Shown piece by piece: positions 9,585 through 19,330 of a DNA stretch of 64,000 nt. Position numbers and translations under genes: made by a program. The stretch comes from Epithemia pelagica. Its lineage: Eukaryota > Bacillariophyta > Bacillariophyceae > Surirellales > Surirellaceae. How positions within the stretch are numbered: position 1 is the first letter of the stretch; each line of letters starts with the position of its first letter. The notes under the pieces are model-generated. The model searched no databases, was not told the DNA's origin, and was given only the letters and a program-made list of their open reading frames with translations. Where the stretch lies: NCBI GenBank assembly GCA_946965045.2, contig OX337234.1:372001-436000 (forward strand), written 5' to 3'.

Positions 9585-10577
9585 ATGGACGGCAATGAAC
9601 TCTCTATCGGCGGAGAGCAGCAGCAAGCAGCCGAAGATTATGCCCAATTCCCCGGGTTGGTGAGTTCTCCGACACGGACAGCCTATCTTTCCGATGGGGT
9701 CTATCTCTTGGGCCTTGTCTTGGCCATGATTTCGACTTGCTTGTCCGCCTTTGGGTCCACGACCCTCATTACCTTGATGCTGCGCAACCGGCAAACATTA
9801 TTATGGAAGAGTCTCAGCAATCGCTTGGTGTTTGGCATGAGTGTCTTGGATTTGGTCGTGTGTCTCTCCTTGGTCCTGCAATCCTTTTTGGTACGACACG
9901 ATTCCGAAATTTTGACAGCCGTCGGCACTCGTCAATCCTGCGAGGCCGTTGGGTCTTTGTTTCTCTTTTATATCGGCGTGTCCAGTTACAATTGTGGGTT
10001 GAGCCTGTATTATTTGCTCAGTGTCCGCCTCCCAAAAACCCGAGCCCAATTCGTCCAACGACAAGTGTTGGAACCGTGTATTCATGTCGTGCCGATTGGA
10101 TTGCCCTTGGGATTGGGGATTGCCGCCGTGGCGACGCAGAGTGTGAATCCCTTGTTGGCCATGAATGTGTGTGATATTGCCGTGTATCCAGCCGCCTGCG
10201 AATTTCGAAGTGACGTGGACTGTCAACGAGGAACCGGGGCCGCCTGGTCCATTGTGTCGGCCATTCAAAACAGTGCCTCCCTCTTGTTTCCCGCAATCGG
10301 AGGTCTGTGTACCTGGCTCATTTATTGGACGACGCGCCAAAAATTGCGGGATCGTACGTGGACATTGCGGCGCTCTCTTTGTGAAGTAAGCACACTCAAC
10401 AACAAAGCGACAAGACAACCCAATAGAAGCGATGGAAGGTGTCCGACGTTGTGTATGTATGAAACCAGTGTTGGATTGGCCTTTTATTATTGTGGTGGTG
10501 AAACGAACGTGATTCGATATGGATGGAAAAACAGAACGATATGCATGTACAGCATCGGCGAGATAGACGGTGAGTGA
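9585..10577 (+). CDS. GPCR-like membrane protein, truncated after TM5
   Basis: The start is chosen at 9585, in a strong context (GCCATGG); an in-frame upstream ATG at 9459 adds 42 residues without conserved character. Five hydrophobic helices are visible at residues about 39-66, 81-103, 119-148, 165-187 and 218-248. A Cys sits before TM3 (QSCEAVGS) and there are several Cys in the second outer loop, as in seven-helix receptors. TM3 ends YYLLSVRLPK rather than a DRY box. After TM5 the basic loop RQKLRDRTWTLRRSL meets CTTTGTGAA followed by GTAAGC at 10387, which looks like a splice donor. The frame simply runs on to 10577 without TM6 or TM7, and I find no later exon encoding them. The 3' end from 10349 lies within a segment duplicated at 37.95 kb. 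Probably a broken or mis-spliced receptor. Confidence 0.6.
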   Translation: MDGNELSIGGEQQQAAEDYAQFPGLVSSPTRTAYLSDGVYLLGLVLAMISTCLSAFGSTTLITLMLRNRQTLLWKSLSNRLVFGMSVLDLVVCLSLVLQSFLVRHDSEILTAVGTRQSCEAVGSLFLFYIGVSSYNCGLSLYYLLSVRLPKTRAQFVQRQVLEPCIHVVPIGLPLGLGIAAVATQSVNPLLAMNVCDIAVYPAACEFRSDVDCQRGTGAAWSIVSAIQNSASLLFPAIGGLCTWLIYWTTRQKLRDRTWTLRRSLCEVSTLNNKATRQPNRSDGRCPTLCMYETSVGLAFYYCGGETNVIRYGWKNRTICMYSIGEIDGE

Positions 10578-11500
10578 CAAGACAGCAGATCTTCTTTTCT
10601 TTCTTTCACAAGTAGAGAACGAGACAAAGCACGGAAAGTATGGTAATGGTGTTGATCCTTCCTTCCGCCCTAACATCATCATCAGTCAGGTGCTTCCCTC
10701 TAGACGCCTTACGATTATTAGGGCATCGTAACAGGAGAAGGAGCAACAACAAGAACAACAACGAGTCAGAAACGAAACGGTGGGTGTCACAGATGCTTCT
10801 CTGTGTCTGTGAATGGGGAGAAGAATGGGCCCCCTACAAAAATAGCGGAATCCACATTCGAATCGTCGAGGAGCCCCAGACATGGGTATGTGTGTCTGTG
10901 TGCAAAGGCTCTCTCTCTCTCTCTCCGTGCGAGAACAGCACACGCAAGGAACGATCCACTCCTACAAAACTTTACAGAGTCCAAAAGGGTTGGGAGTGTA
11001 CCTACAAAAGAGTGCGACAACGCTCGAGACACAGATGACAAGAGAAGGAACGTTGCTATTCCCATGTTTCTTCTCTCAACGCTTTTGACATGGGAACTAC
11101 TGCAATAAGAACGGCCATCCATTTAGCGAGGCGCTCGGTAGGCAATCACAAGCCAGAGGGTGACCACACGATAGACAGCTGCGCTGATCACTGTCATTAT
11201 CCATCGCCATTGGATTCTGCGCAGCGGTGTATGGTGTGGTCACCCTCTGGCTTGGGAATTCCGGCCAAGCATATTGCCAAATGGACAGCCATTCACCAAC
11301 TGTTTGGCCATGCATCGACAACGGGTCCAACGGGTTCACGTACGGATTGAAAAATTAGATCGACTGACTACTCCTACTGGCGTCGCTGGATTGGGAATTG
11401 CCATGACCCGTGACCAACTAGCAACACCAACCGAATAATCGTATCGTCGGTCGTCCATGATGGCCGAATGAGAGACGATCGGTCACTTGGGGTTCATGGT
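10349..11500 (+). repeat. Duplicated block, copy 1 (second copy at about 37946-38960)
   Basis: About 1.1 kb beginning at TACGTGGACATTGCGG inside the GPCR-like gene aligns in the same orientation with about 1.0 kb at 37946-38960, ending after CGTCGGTCGTCCAT. Both copies keep a CT tract near the middle and a strong inverted repeat near the end. The copies differ by substitutions and indels of tens of bases. No protein-like frame is preserved between them, so it is probably the non-coding 3' part of a gene carried along by rearrangement. Confidence 0.75.
11149..11254. repeat. 21-bp perfect inverted repeat in the duplicated block
   Basis: CAAGCCAGAGGGTGACCACA plus one more C at 11149-11169 is complementary to 11234-11254. 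The loop is 64 bases. The same stem occurs at 38644-38714 with a loop of only about 19 bases, so the stem is conserved while the loop changed length. Confidence 0.85.
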
Positions 11501-12204
11501 GAATAGTCTGGCGATCTCGAAATGATGTGTCCGTATAACTTGCGTTGTTCGTATATTCTTGAAGTATAGACATCGGTCGCTTTCGCTTGCAGGAGAGTCG
11601 CCACGTCCATGGCAAGGCGGTCATCCATGTGGTGGACTAACATTGAAGAAGTGGCACAGTGTATACCGAGAGTACGAGACACTGCTTGCTTTTGTTTCCT
11701 TCTCGAAATACGCCGAAATAAAGCAAGTAAGATGATTTTTGCCATTCTCTTTTTGGTTTCTTTCCTCTTTGCAAAGACTGGTATTAGCGCAGTTTTGTGA
11801 AAGACAGTATTGACTTGATCATTGTTACTGTGGCTTGACTTGATCCGACACACAAGCTTTTTGTTCGTTTTGTACAAAGCACTATAATATATTTCACGAC
11901 TCTTATCTATGAGCTCATAATCGACAAAACGGGATGTTTAGTGACAGAGTCCAATTTGGTCGAACACATTCCATGTATGAGACTATGGATGACGGCTTTT
12001 CCTGGACATTGATATGAATCATGGTGCACAGACAGGTGGACGTCGATCGTATCCAATACTACCGACATATTAACTTCGTAGCAGTGTGAGGAGAACGCTG
12101 TCGCCTCCTCCTCTTTCTTTCTCCGATTTCACCACGACAGAAATAGACTGATGAAATGAGTTTAGGTATGTGATATTCGTTGTATTGGTGCACAGACCAG
12201 CCTA
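11501..12204. other. Intergenic region between duplicated block and ATPase gene
   Basis: No gene is recognised. A minus-strand frame of 127 codons at 11494-11877 is Lys/Arg-rich and matches nothing I know. From about 12075 to 12204 the sequence is the 3' flank of the ATPase gene and aligns with the 3' flank of its paralog at 37820-37945. Confidence 0.4.
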
Positions 12205-14547
12205 CTAGATTGGTCCGGTTTCAATAATTACAAGGAGGAACTTCGTCTCTTCCGTTGGTGCGAGGGAAACCGTGCCATTTTCAACAGTGAGCCAGCTCGG
12301 ACCTCCCGCCGCCAGCCCAAGAAAAGCCACTTCGTGCGGGTCCACCAGCAATTGGTCCGCCATGTATTTGTCCCAACTAATATCTAACTCGGCAAACAAG
12401 TTTTGGAGGGAAGATGCAAACAAAACTGATACTTCGCAGTTCGATCTCAGACGATTGACCACGTTTGAAAAGACCTCCTTTGTCAAACCGTTAGCATAGT
12501 TTGTGCATTCAACGTGCAATACATCCTGGATCTTGCCCCCAACTTGCTTGGTGATGCAGCCATCCCGGCGTTCACCTTCCCGACGGCGCTTCAAGGAACC
12601 TTGAAAGGCATTGGCTGTCGCTTTTTTCCACTTCTCCAAGTAGGGGGAGTCAGTACTCGAGCAACACGGCATGACCACGTCAACAAACTTTTTTGCCGTC
12701 GCGTACTCGTTTAGTGCCGACTGAATGGCTTTCGTGGTTGCGGAAACCTTGTCGGCTTGCAACTCATCCGTATTTTGCATAAAGTGATAAACACAAGCAA
12801 AGAAATGCGGAAGCAGGATTCCTTGTCCCACACCCCGGTCACAGTTCATGGACGCCAAGCAAACCGAAGCAAGACTTAATATCTCTAACAAGTCTCCATT
12901 TAGTTTGAGGGCAGCTGGGTTCGCGGAAGGAACACTGGGCTGGAATAGCTCCGAGTTTTTCTGATACGCTCTCCGAACAGATATTGCATTGCACGTCTCA
13001 TCAACTAGTGGAAATAGTTTTGGATTGCTGGGGTCCAAGGAAGACGTGGACCAGCTTGTCAATGCTGTAAACAACAGTGGCTCTTCGCTGGGGACGACCA
13101 TTTGAACGCGAAAACCGAGACGAAGGGCTTGAGAACGCGTGAGCCGATGGGTTCCGCTGGAATAGTCTGAAGGATTGACCATGTATCCAAAATGTTTCCC
13201 AACAAGCTGATAGGTGGTCAAATCTGTAGCATTGTGGTCAACTTGTGCTCGATATAGTTGACAGAGCTGGAAGGTCGGATTCTCCGTCCATGCCGACGAT
13301 TTTTTCCGCTGCAACCTGACTTGGACAGTTTCGACAATCTGGTCAAAAGAAGTCTCGGCAGTACCCAAATCAGATAGATAGGAGGCAACCAAAGGTCGTT
13401 CCAGTGGACTTAGGTATGGTATCTCGGCGGTCGGTTTTGTCGTATGAAATCTGGGCAATCTGGTAACAAGTCCACACCAGTCAGGATCAGCATCCGTACT
13501 ACTCGAATCAGAGCCTTGCACAATTGCATTCTGCGCCCCAGTATGAGTGCTCATGAGCACCGGAGATATTCCAAGGGCTCTCAAAACATCGCGAAGACTG
13601 ATGAATAGCGAGTAGTCAGAGTTTCCAGTGGAGGGTATTTCGTCCAGAAACACCAACAAAGGTTCTCCGAGATTCTTGACTTTCTCTTGTATGCTTGAAA
13701 AGGTGACTTTGGCGTCTGGACGTTCGGAGTTTGGGAACAAAATCCGGTCCAATAAAGTTGCCAATTGGCAAACCACACCGCTTACCCGAAACCAAATCCG
13801 ATACGCATTTGCGCCATTTGACCCCTCTTCCTTGGCAAGCCGTCCAAAGTCTTTCAATGCATTTCTTAGCAGGATTGCCAGTTCTTTGTGAGGTTTGTAA
13901 AATTCTTGAACAAAGTCGGAGTAGCTGGCATCGCAAAGCAAATAGCGAACCCTGTCACCGTACTTGTAGGCCGCAGTTGCGGCAAGCTGGGTCTTGCCCG
14001 TTCCCGAAGGCGCAATAATGGCTGTGAACGACGCGGCACCGTAGCCAAGAGTTGTGGTGGATAATGGGACAAGATGCGCCAACGACTCGTCAACGTCGTC
14101 TTGATTGGCACATGCTATCGCGGCGTTGGCGTAGGAATGTAAGTCGTGATCCTTCAAAAACTGCAGTGTCAGGAAGGAACAATCCAACGAACATTGGTCC
14201 ACTCGGGTAAGGAACTCTTGCATCGCCGCAGTACGGTGTTGCTGTTGAAACAGCTGCTGCTGCTCCTGCTGTACTTGAATGCGGTAGCGTGTCTCTCCAA
14301 TCGTCACGATACCACCATCACAATAGAGGAGAGACCCGAACGTCTGGACAGTCGGCACACGTCCATTGGAATCCAACGCCGAAAAGGAAATCGGAAGGTC
14401 CGCGTAACTCGATGTCAAGCCTCCGATGGTGTGGTCTGCTCCGTCTTGACCCCATTGCACCGTCACGCAGCTGTCGACTCTCTGGAACACTACCACCACA
14501 GGAAGCTCCTCCCGAGGATCTGCTGCAGCAGCGGTAATAGTAGCCAT
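12205..14547 (-). CDS. P-loop ATPase / nuclease-like CR (Crinkler-RHS type) effector with an unusual header
   Basis: A single exon encodes 780 residues. Residues 1-115 are a header I do not recognise, beta-rich in appearance, ending in a Gln-rich linker. From residue about 120 the protein matches the frame at 35828-37819. It has a Walker A (APSGTGKTQLA, residues 179-189), a Walker B (LLVFLDE, 297-303) and a sensor-like VLMSTHTG (330-337), so an ATPase of the STAND/AAA kind. Near the C-terminus KIQDVLHVECTNYA (672-685) recalls the D...ExN/K core of restriction-endonuclease-fold nucleases. This order (header, NTPase, nuclease) is that of CR effectors, which act in the nucleus of target or own cells. 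No signal peptide is visible. Nuclease activity is inferred. It could alternatively be a retrotransposon-hot-spot-like protein. Confidence 0.75.
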   Translation of the reverse strand: MATITAAAADPREELPVVVVFQRVDSCVTVQWGQDGADHTIGGLTSSYADLPISFSALDSNGRVPTVQTFGSLLYCDGGIVTIGETRYRIQVQQEQQQLFQQQHRTAAMQEFLTRVDQCSLDCSFLTLQFLKDHDLHSYANAAIACANQDDVDESLAHLVPLSTTTLGYGAASFTAIIAPSGTGKTQLAATAAYKYGDRVRYLLCDASYSDFVQEFYKPHKELAILLRNALKDFGRLAKEEGSNGANAYRIWFRVSGVVCQLATLLDRILFPNSERPDAKVTFSSIQEKVKNLGEPLLVFLDEIPSTGNSDYSLFISLRDVLRALGISPVLMSTHTGAQNAIVQGSDSSSTDADPDWCGLVTRLPRFHTTKPTAEIPYLSPLERPLVASYLSDLGTAETSFDQIVETVQVRLQRKKSSAWTENPTFQLCQLYRAQVDHNATDLTTYQLVGKHFGYMVNPSDYSSGTHRLTRSQALRLGFRVQMVVPSEEPLLFTALTSWSTSSLDPSNPKLFPLVDETCNAISVRRAYQKNSELFQPSVPSANPAALKLNGDLLEILSLASVCLASMNCDRGVGQGILLPHFFACVYHFMQNTDELQADKVSATTKAIQSALNEYATAKKFVDVVMPCCSSTDSPYLEKWKKATANAFQGSLKRRREGERRDGCITKQVGGKIQDVLHVECTNYANGLTKEVFSNVVNRLRSNCEVSVLFASSLQNLFAELDISWDKYMADQLLVDPHEVAFLGLAAGGPSWLTVENGTVSLAPTEETKFLLVIIETGPI

Positions 14548-15560
14548 GGTGGACTTTTGCTAATACGACCGGAATACACAAAGGGTGATTTTGTTGTACC
14601 CTCTGGTGGGATTTTTGTTTGTCGCGGGCATTGGGTGGAGGAATCTCATAGCGGTTACAGTTACAGCGTAGCCGCAATCTCTTGCAAAAAAAGGGTGGGT
14701 CTTGACATCGTAAGTTTCCCGAAAAATGGTGATTTGACCGAAAAAATCAAAAACTCTTTCAAATAAAATGGACAAAAGTTTTGTATTTTTCTGGAATTGA
14801 TTCTGTTTTCGTTTCTGTGAACAAAAATGTTCGACCGGGTACAGAATGAACGTGTCGGGTAAGCCGGCAGGCTACAATAAGTGGGTCTGGGGGTGGAAAA
14901 ATAACAATGACCGGGTATCAGATTCCACCATTGCAACAAAACTTTCCAACGGTAGCCAAAAAATCGCCGGGCCATCCGATATTCAAAAACATTCGGAAAG
15001 AAAGAAAATGAATGCTCGAAGAACGGTCATTGCCTGCAAAGACGTTTTATTGAATATAAAACATTTTCCCACGTCAAGCCACGTCATAATCACGCCCAAC
15101 GAACTTACCATGAAATATCTCCCTTTGCCCTACTACTGTAGCAGGAGTAGCAACTATGTCACTAACATGTCTCTAGAGCCAAACATAGAGGCTGATCAAG
15201 ACCCTGACTTCTAGACTCTACCTAGCTAGACCCTGGCAAACGCCACAAAAAAGCATCAGAAGGCAGCACCGCCATGCAATGCGTTCGCAATTGACGATGT
15301 CAGCCCCAGTCACGGAAGGACTAGGAAGCAGACTCCCCCTAGCTAGACCTAGCTAGAATCAGACGTGGTAGTCCTGACCTACTACCTAGAGATGCTGGCG
15401 AAAAATCGTACACCATTAACAAACCAAAGTTTTCCTTAGAATTGCGGCGGGATTACGTTTCTACAACCGATCGTACCCATCATTCTGAATCGTAAGCAGA
15501 GGCAGCCGCGACGACAAACCGACGAACAATCGATACAGTGCAATCGTCGCACCAAGGAAC
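14548..15560. other. Intergenic region left of the Harbinger element
   Basis: No gene is supported. Several CTAGCTAG-type motifs occur between 15215 and 15350 (CCTAGCTAGACC, CCCTAGCTAGACC). The first part is the 5' flank of the ATPase gene. A 122-codon plus-strand frame at 14846-15214 has no recognisable motif and I do not call it. Confidence 0.4.
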
Positions 15561-15588
15561 GACGACGGAGTTGGGGGAAATCGGTCCT
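15561..15588 (+). repeat. Left terminal inverted repeat of the Harbinger element
   Basis: It contains GGAGTTGGGGGAAATCGG and pairs with 19002-19029, 26 of 28 bases matching. Confidence 0.8.
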
Positions 15589-15740
15589 CCCACCCGAAGA
15601 GTGCCTAGGCTAGGGGAGTTGACTATGATTGTGTTCCATTTAGATTGTTACTAGTAGATTATTTTTTGCTATATGTAGTATGTAGTTCAGCTCTCCCACA
15701 GATCACTCCAGTTAGAGCCGACAAGTTCACCAAATCGAAG

Positions 15741-16872
15741 TCATCCATCCATATGCTCTTCGTCCTCATCCAACATGACCACACGATTGGTCGCAACTTG
15801 TTCGTTGTCGACGTTCACGTAAGTGCTGCGTAGTTCCACATGCACAATTGCGTCAAATTGCTGCGCTTGAACTTGATCGGTGAGCTCCTCCAAATTGATC
15901 GGGGTGAGGATCACGTCCCATTGGACAACTTGCTCCTCACATGGGAATGGAAGAGGGACTTCCATTGGGTCTGACCAAATGATGCGCTTGTCCTCCATTG
16001 TCTTCGTGATATCCCCAACCTTGGCTTCGAATGCATTCTTGAGGGCCGAAAGCTCATGCAGAATGCCTAAACTTTGTAGAATGGCATTATTCATAGGCTT
16101 GCTGTAGAGACGGTCAGCAACCCGAACTCGGAGCTGCAAGTATCCGCCATCAGGGGTGACCGAGATCTTGTAGTGACTCTTGGGGCGGCACAGTCCATGG
16201 AAACGGGTTGTCACATGGTCTCGGCCACCATTAGCCTTGTAAACAAAAGAGAACCAAGGAAAATAAAACTTTTTCGACTCTGTCATCTTCTTGGACACCG
16301 TCATCCGTCCCATCTGATTGGTCAAATCATCCAAGGCCGTGGTTGGTTGTAGCTTCGGATTTGGAGTTGACGCTTTCTTGGGCGGAGCTTTCTTGCGGGC
16401 TGGGGTTGTTCCGAGACGAGCAACAGGCATGGTGTCGGCGATGAGTTCTTCGTTGTCTTCTTCTTCGGTATCTTCGAGGTCTTCTCCGAGTTCAAACTCG
16501 TCTTCGCTACCACTATCGTCCGAGATGTCACCAAGACGAAGTTCCTCTTGAGCGGCTTTCGATCCTGTGAATAGAAAAGTAGATTAGAAGACAGAATGAG
16601 TAACCAGTAATAAAGTAGCAAATCACAAACTTACGAGCACGATGTCCATCTTGTGTGCGGCTCACACAGAAATCTCTCGCCTTCTCTCGGAAGCGGTTCG
16701 CGAAGGTTTTCTCTCGCATCACAGGCCAGTGCACGACACGAACGGCCTCAATATCCTCGGGGTCTCGGAGGAGTGGATTGACACCACCACGCTTCTGTCG
16801 AAACAGTCGCAGCAGCTTGATGTCATCCTCTGGACCCCATCGAGGAGCCTTAACAGAAAGCTCGGCACTCAT
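15741..16872 (-). CDS. Myb/SANT-like DNA-binding protein of the Harbinger element (two exons)
   Basis: Exon 1 is 16872-16635 and exon 2 is 16564-15741, joined across a 70-base intron with GTAAG donor and TTCACAG acceptor; the spliced frame is 353 residues. Residues about 8-75 (PRWGPEDDIKLLRLF ... FANRFREKARDF) have the spaced aromatic residues of a Myb/SANT helix-turn-helix domain. An acidic stretch (DDSGSEDEFELGEDLEDTEE) follows, then a Lys-rich linker and a C-terminal domain of about 200 residues without known match. In Harbinger elements this second protein recruits the transposase to the element ends and to the nucleus. It is divergent from the transposase gene at 17777, with the palindrome array between the two starts. 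Confidence 0.7.
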
Positions 16873-17191
16873 TCTGTTGGAACTACTTACGATTTACGCG
16901 AACCATCCAAAATTATGTGAGAAAGATGGCTTTTCTCTGGAGCAGGTTCCTTCGAAAAGTCATCGAGGTTCGAGTTCCGAGACCGGCATGCTTACCTGTG
17001 ACACAATTGTGGAGTGATTGAATACCGTCAAGACCAACTACTCTTGATTTTAGTATTCGTATCATTTATTGCCGTTATTCTATGGTTGAATTCGTGAATA
17101 TGATCTCACGAGTGTCAACAATACATGTGTTATTTGTTATATTCGTTTCTAATTTGTCACGGGCTATTGTATAGGCTATTATAATGGTCAT

Positions 17192-17398
17192 CCCGATATG
17201 ATCGGGCTAGCCCGATATGATCGGGCTAGCCCGAATTGTGCATGCCCTCCCGAATTGATCGGGCTAGCCCGAATTGTGCAAATTACTATGGGGTTTTACA
17301 CGGTGTTTGCCCGATATGATCGGGCTAGCCCGATATGAGCAGTTCTGCCCGATATGATCGGGATAGCCCGATATGATCGGGCTAGCCCGATATGAGCA
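17192..17398. repeat. Array of short palindromes between the two Harbinger genes
   Basis: CCCGATATGATCGGG and CCCGAATTGATCGGG blocks alternate with the perfect palindrome GGGCTAGCCC, about nine CCCGA half-sites in 200 bp. The array sits in the shared upstream region of the divergent Myb-like and transposase genes. It could be a binding array for the Myb-like protein or the transposase, or a bidirectional regulatory region; the sequence alone cannot decide. Confidence 0.8.
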
Positions 17399-17776
17399 TT
17401 TTGACTGGCTTGCGTGACACATTATACAAGCCCCAATGAAAGGGCTATTGACAGAATGGTACCCAATTTGTACTTTACTACTAAGAAATGGTCCTAGTTT
17501 CAAACGATCAATTTATCAAACTCTCTCTTCAGTTTACATGTGTTCATATTGGCTTGCTTTCTACTACCGAGTCCACCTCCCTACAATATGCTGCTGTGTG
17601 TTATGATAAAATTTGGATTTGGCAGTCGGGGGAGTAGGAAATCTTAAGCAAGATTCCGAACAGAGCCTGCCACTTTTCCAAACGGTTCCGAATGAACTTT
17701 CTCCTCAACTTTGTGATCGGACCATCCGAATCACAATATGTTCACAATCCTACGTGCACTGTGGACTCCGTCGACC

Positions 17777-18836
17777 ATGACGGATGCGCCTCCTCTGAAG
17801 CGCTCTCGCCTTCATGAGCTCTCCATAGAAGATATGATGCATAAGGCACGCATCATCTTCGGACGCGACCCATACAAGGAGCGGGCTCCAGAAACAGAGG
17901 AGCGGAAGTTTCGGGCACTTTTTGGATGCTCACCCACTGTCATGCTTGCGTTGTGGAACCTTCTGGTAGAGTATTGTTTGTTGCCTGAAGGAGGCAGGCT
18001 CATCCATTTGTTTTGGGCCTTGATGTTCGTCAAAGTGTATCCCACAGAGGATACACTTGCAAAACTTTGCGCGGATCCAAGGGTCCATGATCGAAAAACA
18101 CTTCGAAAATGGATTCGGCTGTTCATGACAGCCGTCTCCTACCTAACAGATATAGTGGTAAGTTGATTGCAATGTCGACCTGAATGTTTCCTATTATGGT
18201 CTAACCCTTTGGATTGCTTTTCTTTGGCAGATTGATTTTGATAATCGTCTTAGTGATGACGTTGGCAATGATTGCCTTGTCAATGTAGATGGCACGGATT
18301 TTCTTATTCGCCACAATGGGCGCAAATTTTTCTCCTACAAGTATCAGCACTCCGGTCTCCGCTACGAGGTTGCAACGTGCATTCGCACGGGAGATCTGGT
18401 GTGGATTTCTGGTCCATGGGAGCCAGGCATCTACAACGATCTGTCTGTGTTCCGCAACAGCGGAATCATCAATCTACTGGACGAGGGTGAACGCGTGGAA
18501 GCCGATGATGGCTACCGTGGTGAAGCGCCCATGTATGTCCGTTGCCCGTGCGTCTGTGGAACGGCAATCGAAGAATTCGAACGGATGGAAGCAATCTGCC
18601 GACGACGCCACGAAACAATCAACAAACGATTTAAACAATTTGGCGCCCTCAAACAAGTGTGGCGCCACCAGCTCATCAATCATGGGAAGGCATTTCGACT
18701 GGCTGCCGTTGTGACGCAGCTTTCAATCCAGCATGGTGAGCCTCTATTTGATGTAGACTACGTCGATCCCAATTGGGACGACGACTACATTGCTCAAATT
18801 GAGTATGGCCCAGATTTGGCAGCCGTGGAGCTCTAG
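17777..18836 (+). CDS. PIF/Harbinger-type DDE transposase (two exons)
   Basis: Exon 1 is 17777-18157 and exon 2 is 18231-18836, with an intron of 73 bases (GTAAGT donor, TTTGGCAG acceptor); the product is 328 residues. I chose the ATG at 17777 (ACCATGACGG) over an in-frame ATG at 17738, which adds 13 unremarkable residues. The N-terminal helical part ends at TDIV. The second exon carries the DDE core: VNVDGTDFLI (first Asp), EPGIYNDLSVFR (second Asp) and EADDGYRGE (third acidic residue). The block FFSYKYQHSGLRYEV between the first two is typical of IS5/Harbinger-like transposases. It cuts and pastes the surrounding element. All three acidic positions are present, so it may be active. Confidence 0.8.
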
Positions 18837-19001
18837 AAGTTAGCGTATCTTTAATCTAGTAATTACTCATAGTGTGTTACTACAATTCCATTCCATTAGT
18901 AGACATGACCGTCCTCCCCAGTTGCCAAAATCTATACTCGTTAGAGTGTCCTATGACTCCGACGCCCTATTTTTTTGCCTAAAACCCTGATTGTGCATAG
19001 T

Positions 19002-19029
19002 AGGGCCGATTTCCCCCAACTCCGACGTC
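19002..19029 (-). repeat. Right terminal inverted repeat of the Harbinger element
   Basis: It is the complement of 15561-15588 with two mismatches. The outermost base pair of the element is taken as 15561/19029, but the true end could lie a few bases in or out because no target duplication fixes it. Confidence 0.8.
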
Positions 19030-19330
19030 ACCGTCACCGAGGTGATTACAAAAGTAGGAGTAGATGAAGACGAAAGGATCGCCAGAGCCGTCGTAACGCC
19101 GCCGACTCGGAGGATTCCAACGACAGTCATCGTCACCGTAACCACAAACGACGCCCCAAGGAGGAAACGCACAAGGACAATGGCGAGGACAAGAAGATGA
19201 AACCAATGGCCGAGTTTCTAGAGGCATCCTCCGTTCAAGGTTCCAAACAGGGCTAAGTCTTTGAACAGGGATCCAAAGGGTTGGGTTACTATCGTGATCG
19301 AATGGGTGCCACGTAATGTTGGGAAGAGAA
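19030..19330 (+). pseudogene. Possible relic of an Arg/Ser-rich coding region
   Basis: One plus-strand frame reads Arg-, His-, Asp- and Lys-rich text (RHRNHKRRPKEETHKD, then KPMAEFLEASS) with stops at about 19066 and 19254. The composition looks like a decayed charged-domain gene. The Harbinger element may have inserted near or into it. The evidence is composition only. Confidence 0.2.

Larger units (their letters stand above)
15561..19029. mobile_element. PIF/Harbinger-type DNA transposon, apparently complete
   Basis: The element is bounded by 28-bp terminal inverted repeats (15561-15588 and 19002-19029) with only two mismatches; the shared core is GGAGTTGGGGGAAATCGG. Inside are two divergently transcribed spliced genes, a Myb/SANT-like protein on the minus strand and a DDE transposase on the plus strand, the two-gene layout that defines PIF/Harbinger elements. 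Between them is an array of short palindromes. Both genes are open, so the element may be active or recently active. A 3-bp target duplication, expected for this superfamily, is not clear (AAC on the left, ACC on the right). Confidence 0.75.

Noticed and set aside
9801-10682. 293-codon minus-strand frame opposite the GPCR-like gene
   Set aside because: It lies antisense to the membrane-helix coding region and has no domain; it is a shadow of the plus-strand codons.
11494-11877. 127-codon minus-strand frame
   Set aside because: Basic, no recognisable motif, not conserved in the duplicate locus; probably chance.
14846-15214. 122-codon plus-strand frame
   Set aside because: No motif, poor composition, no conservation evidence.
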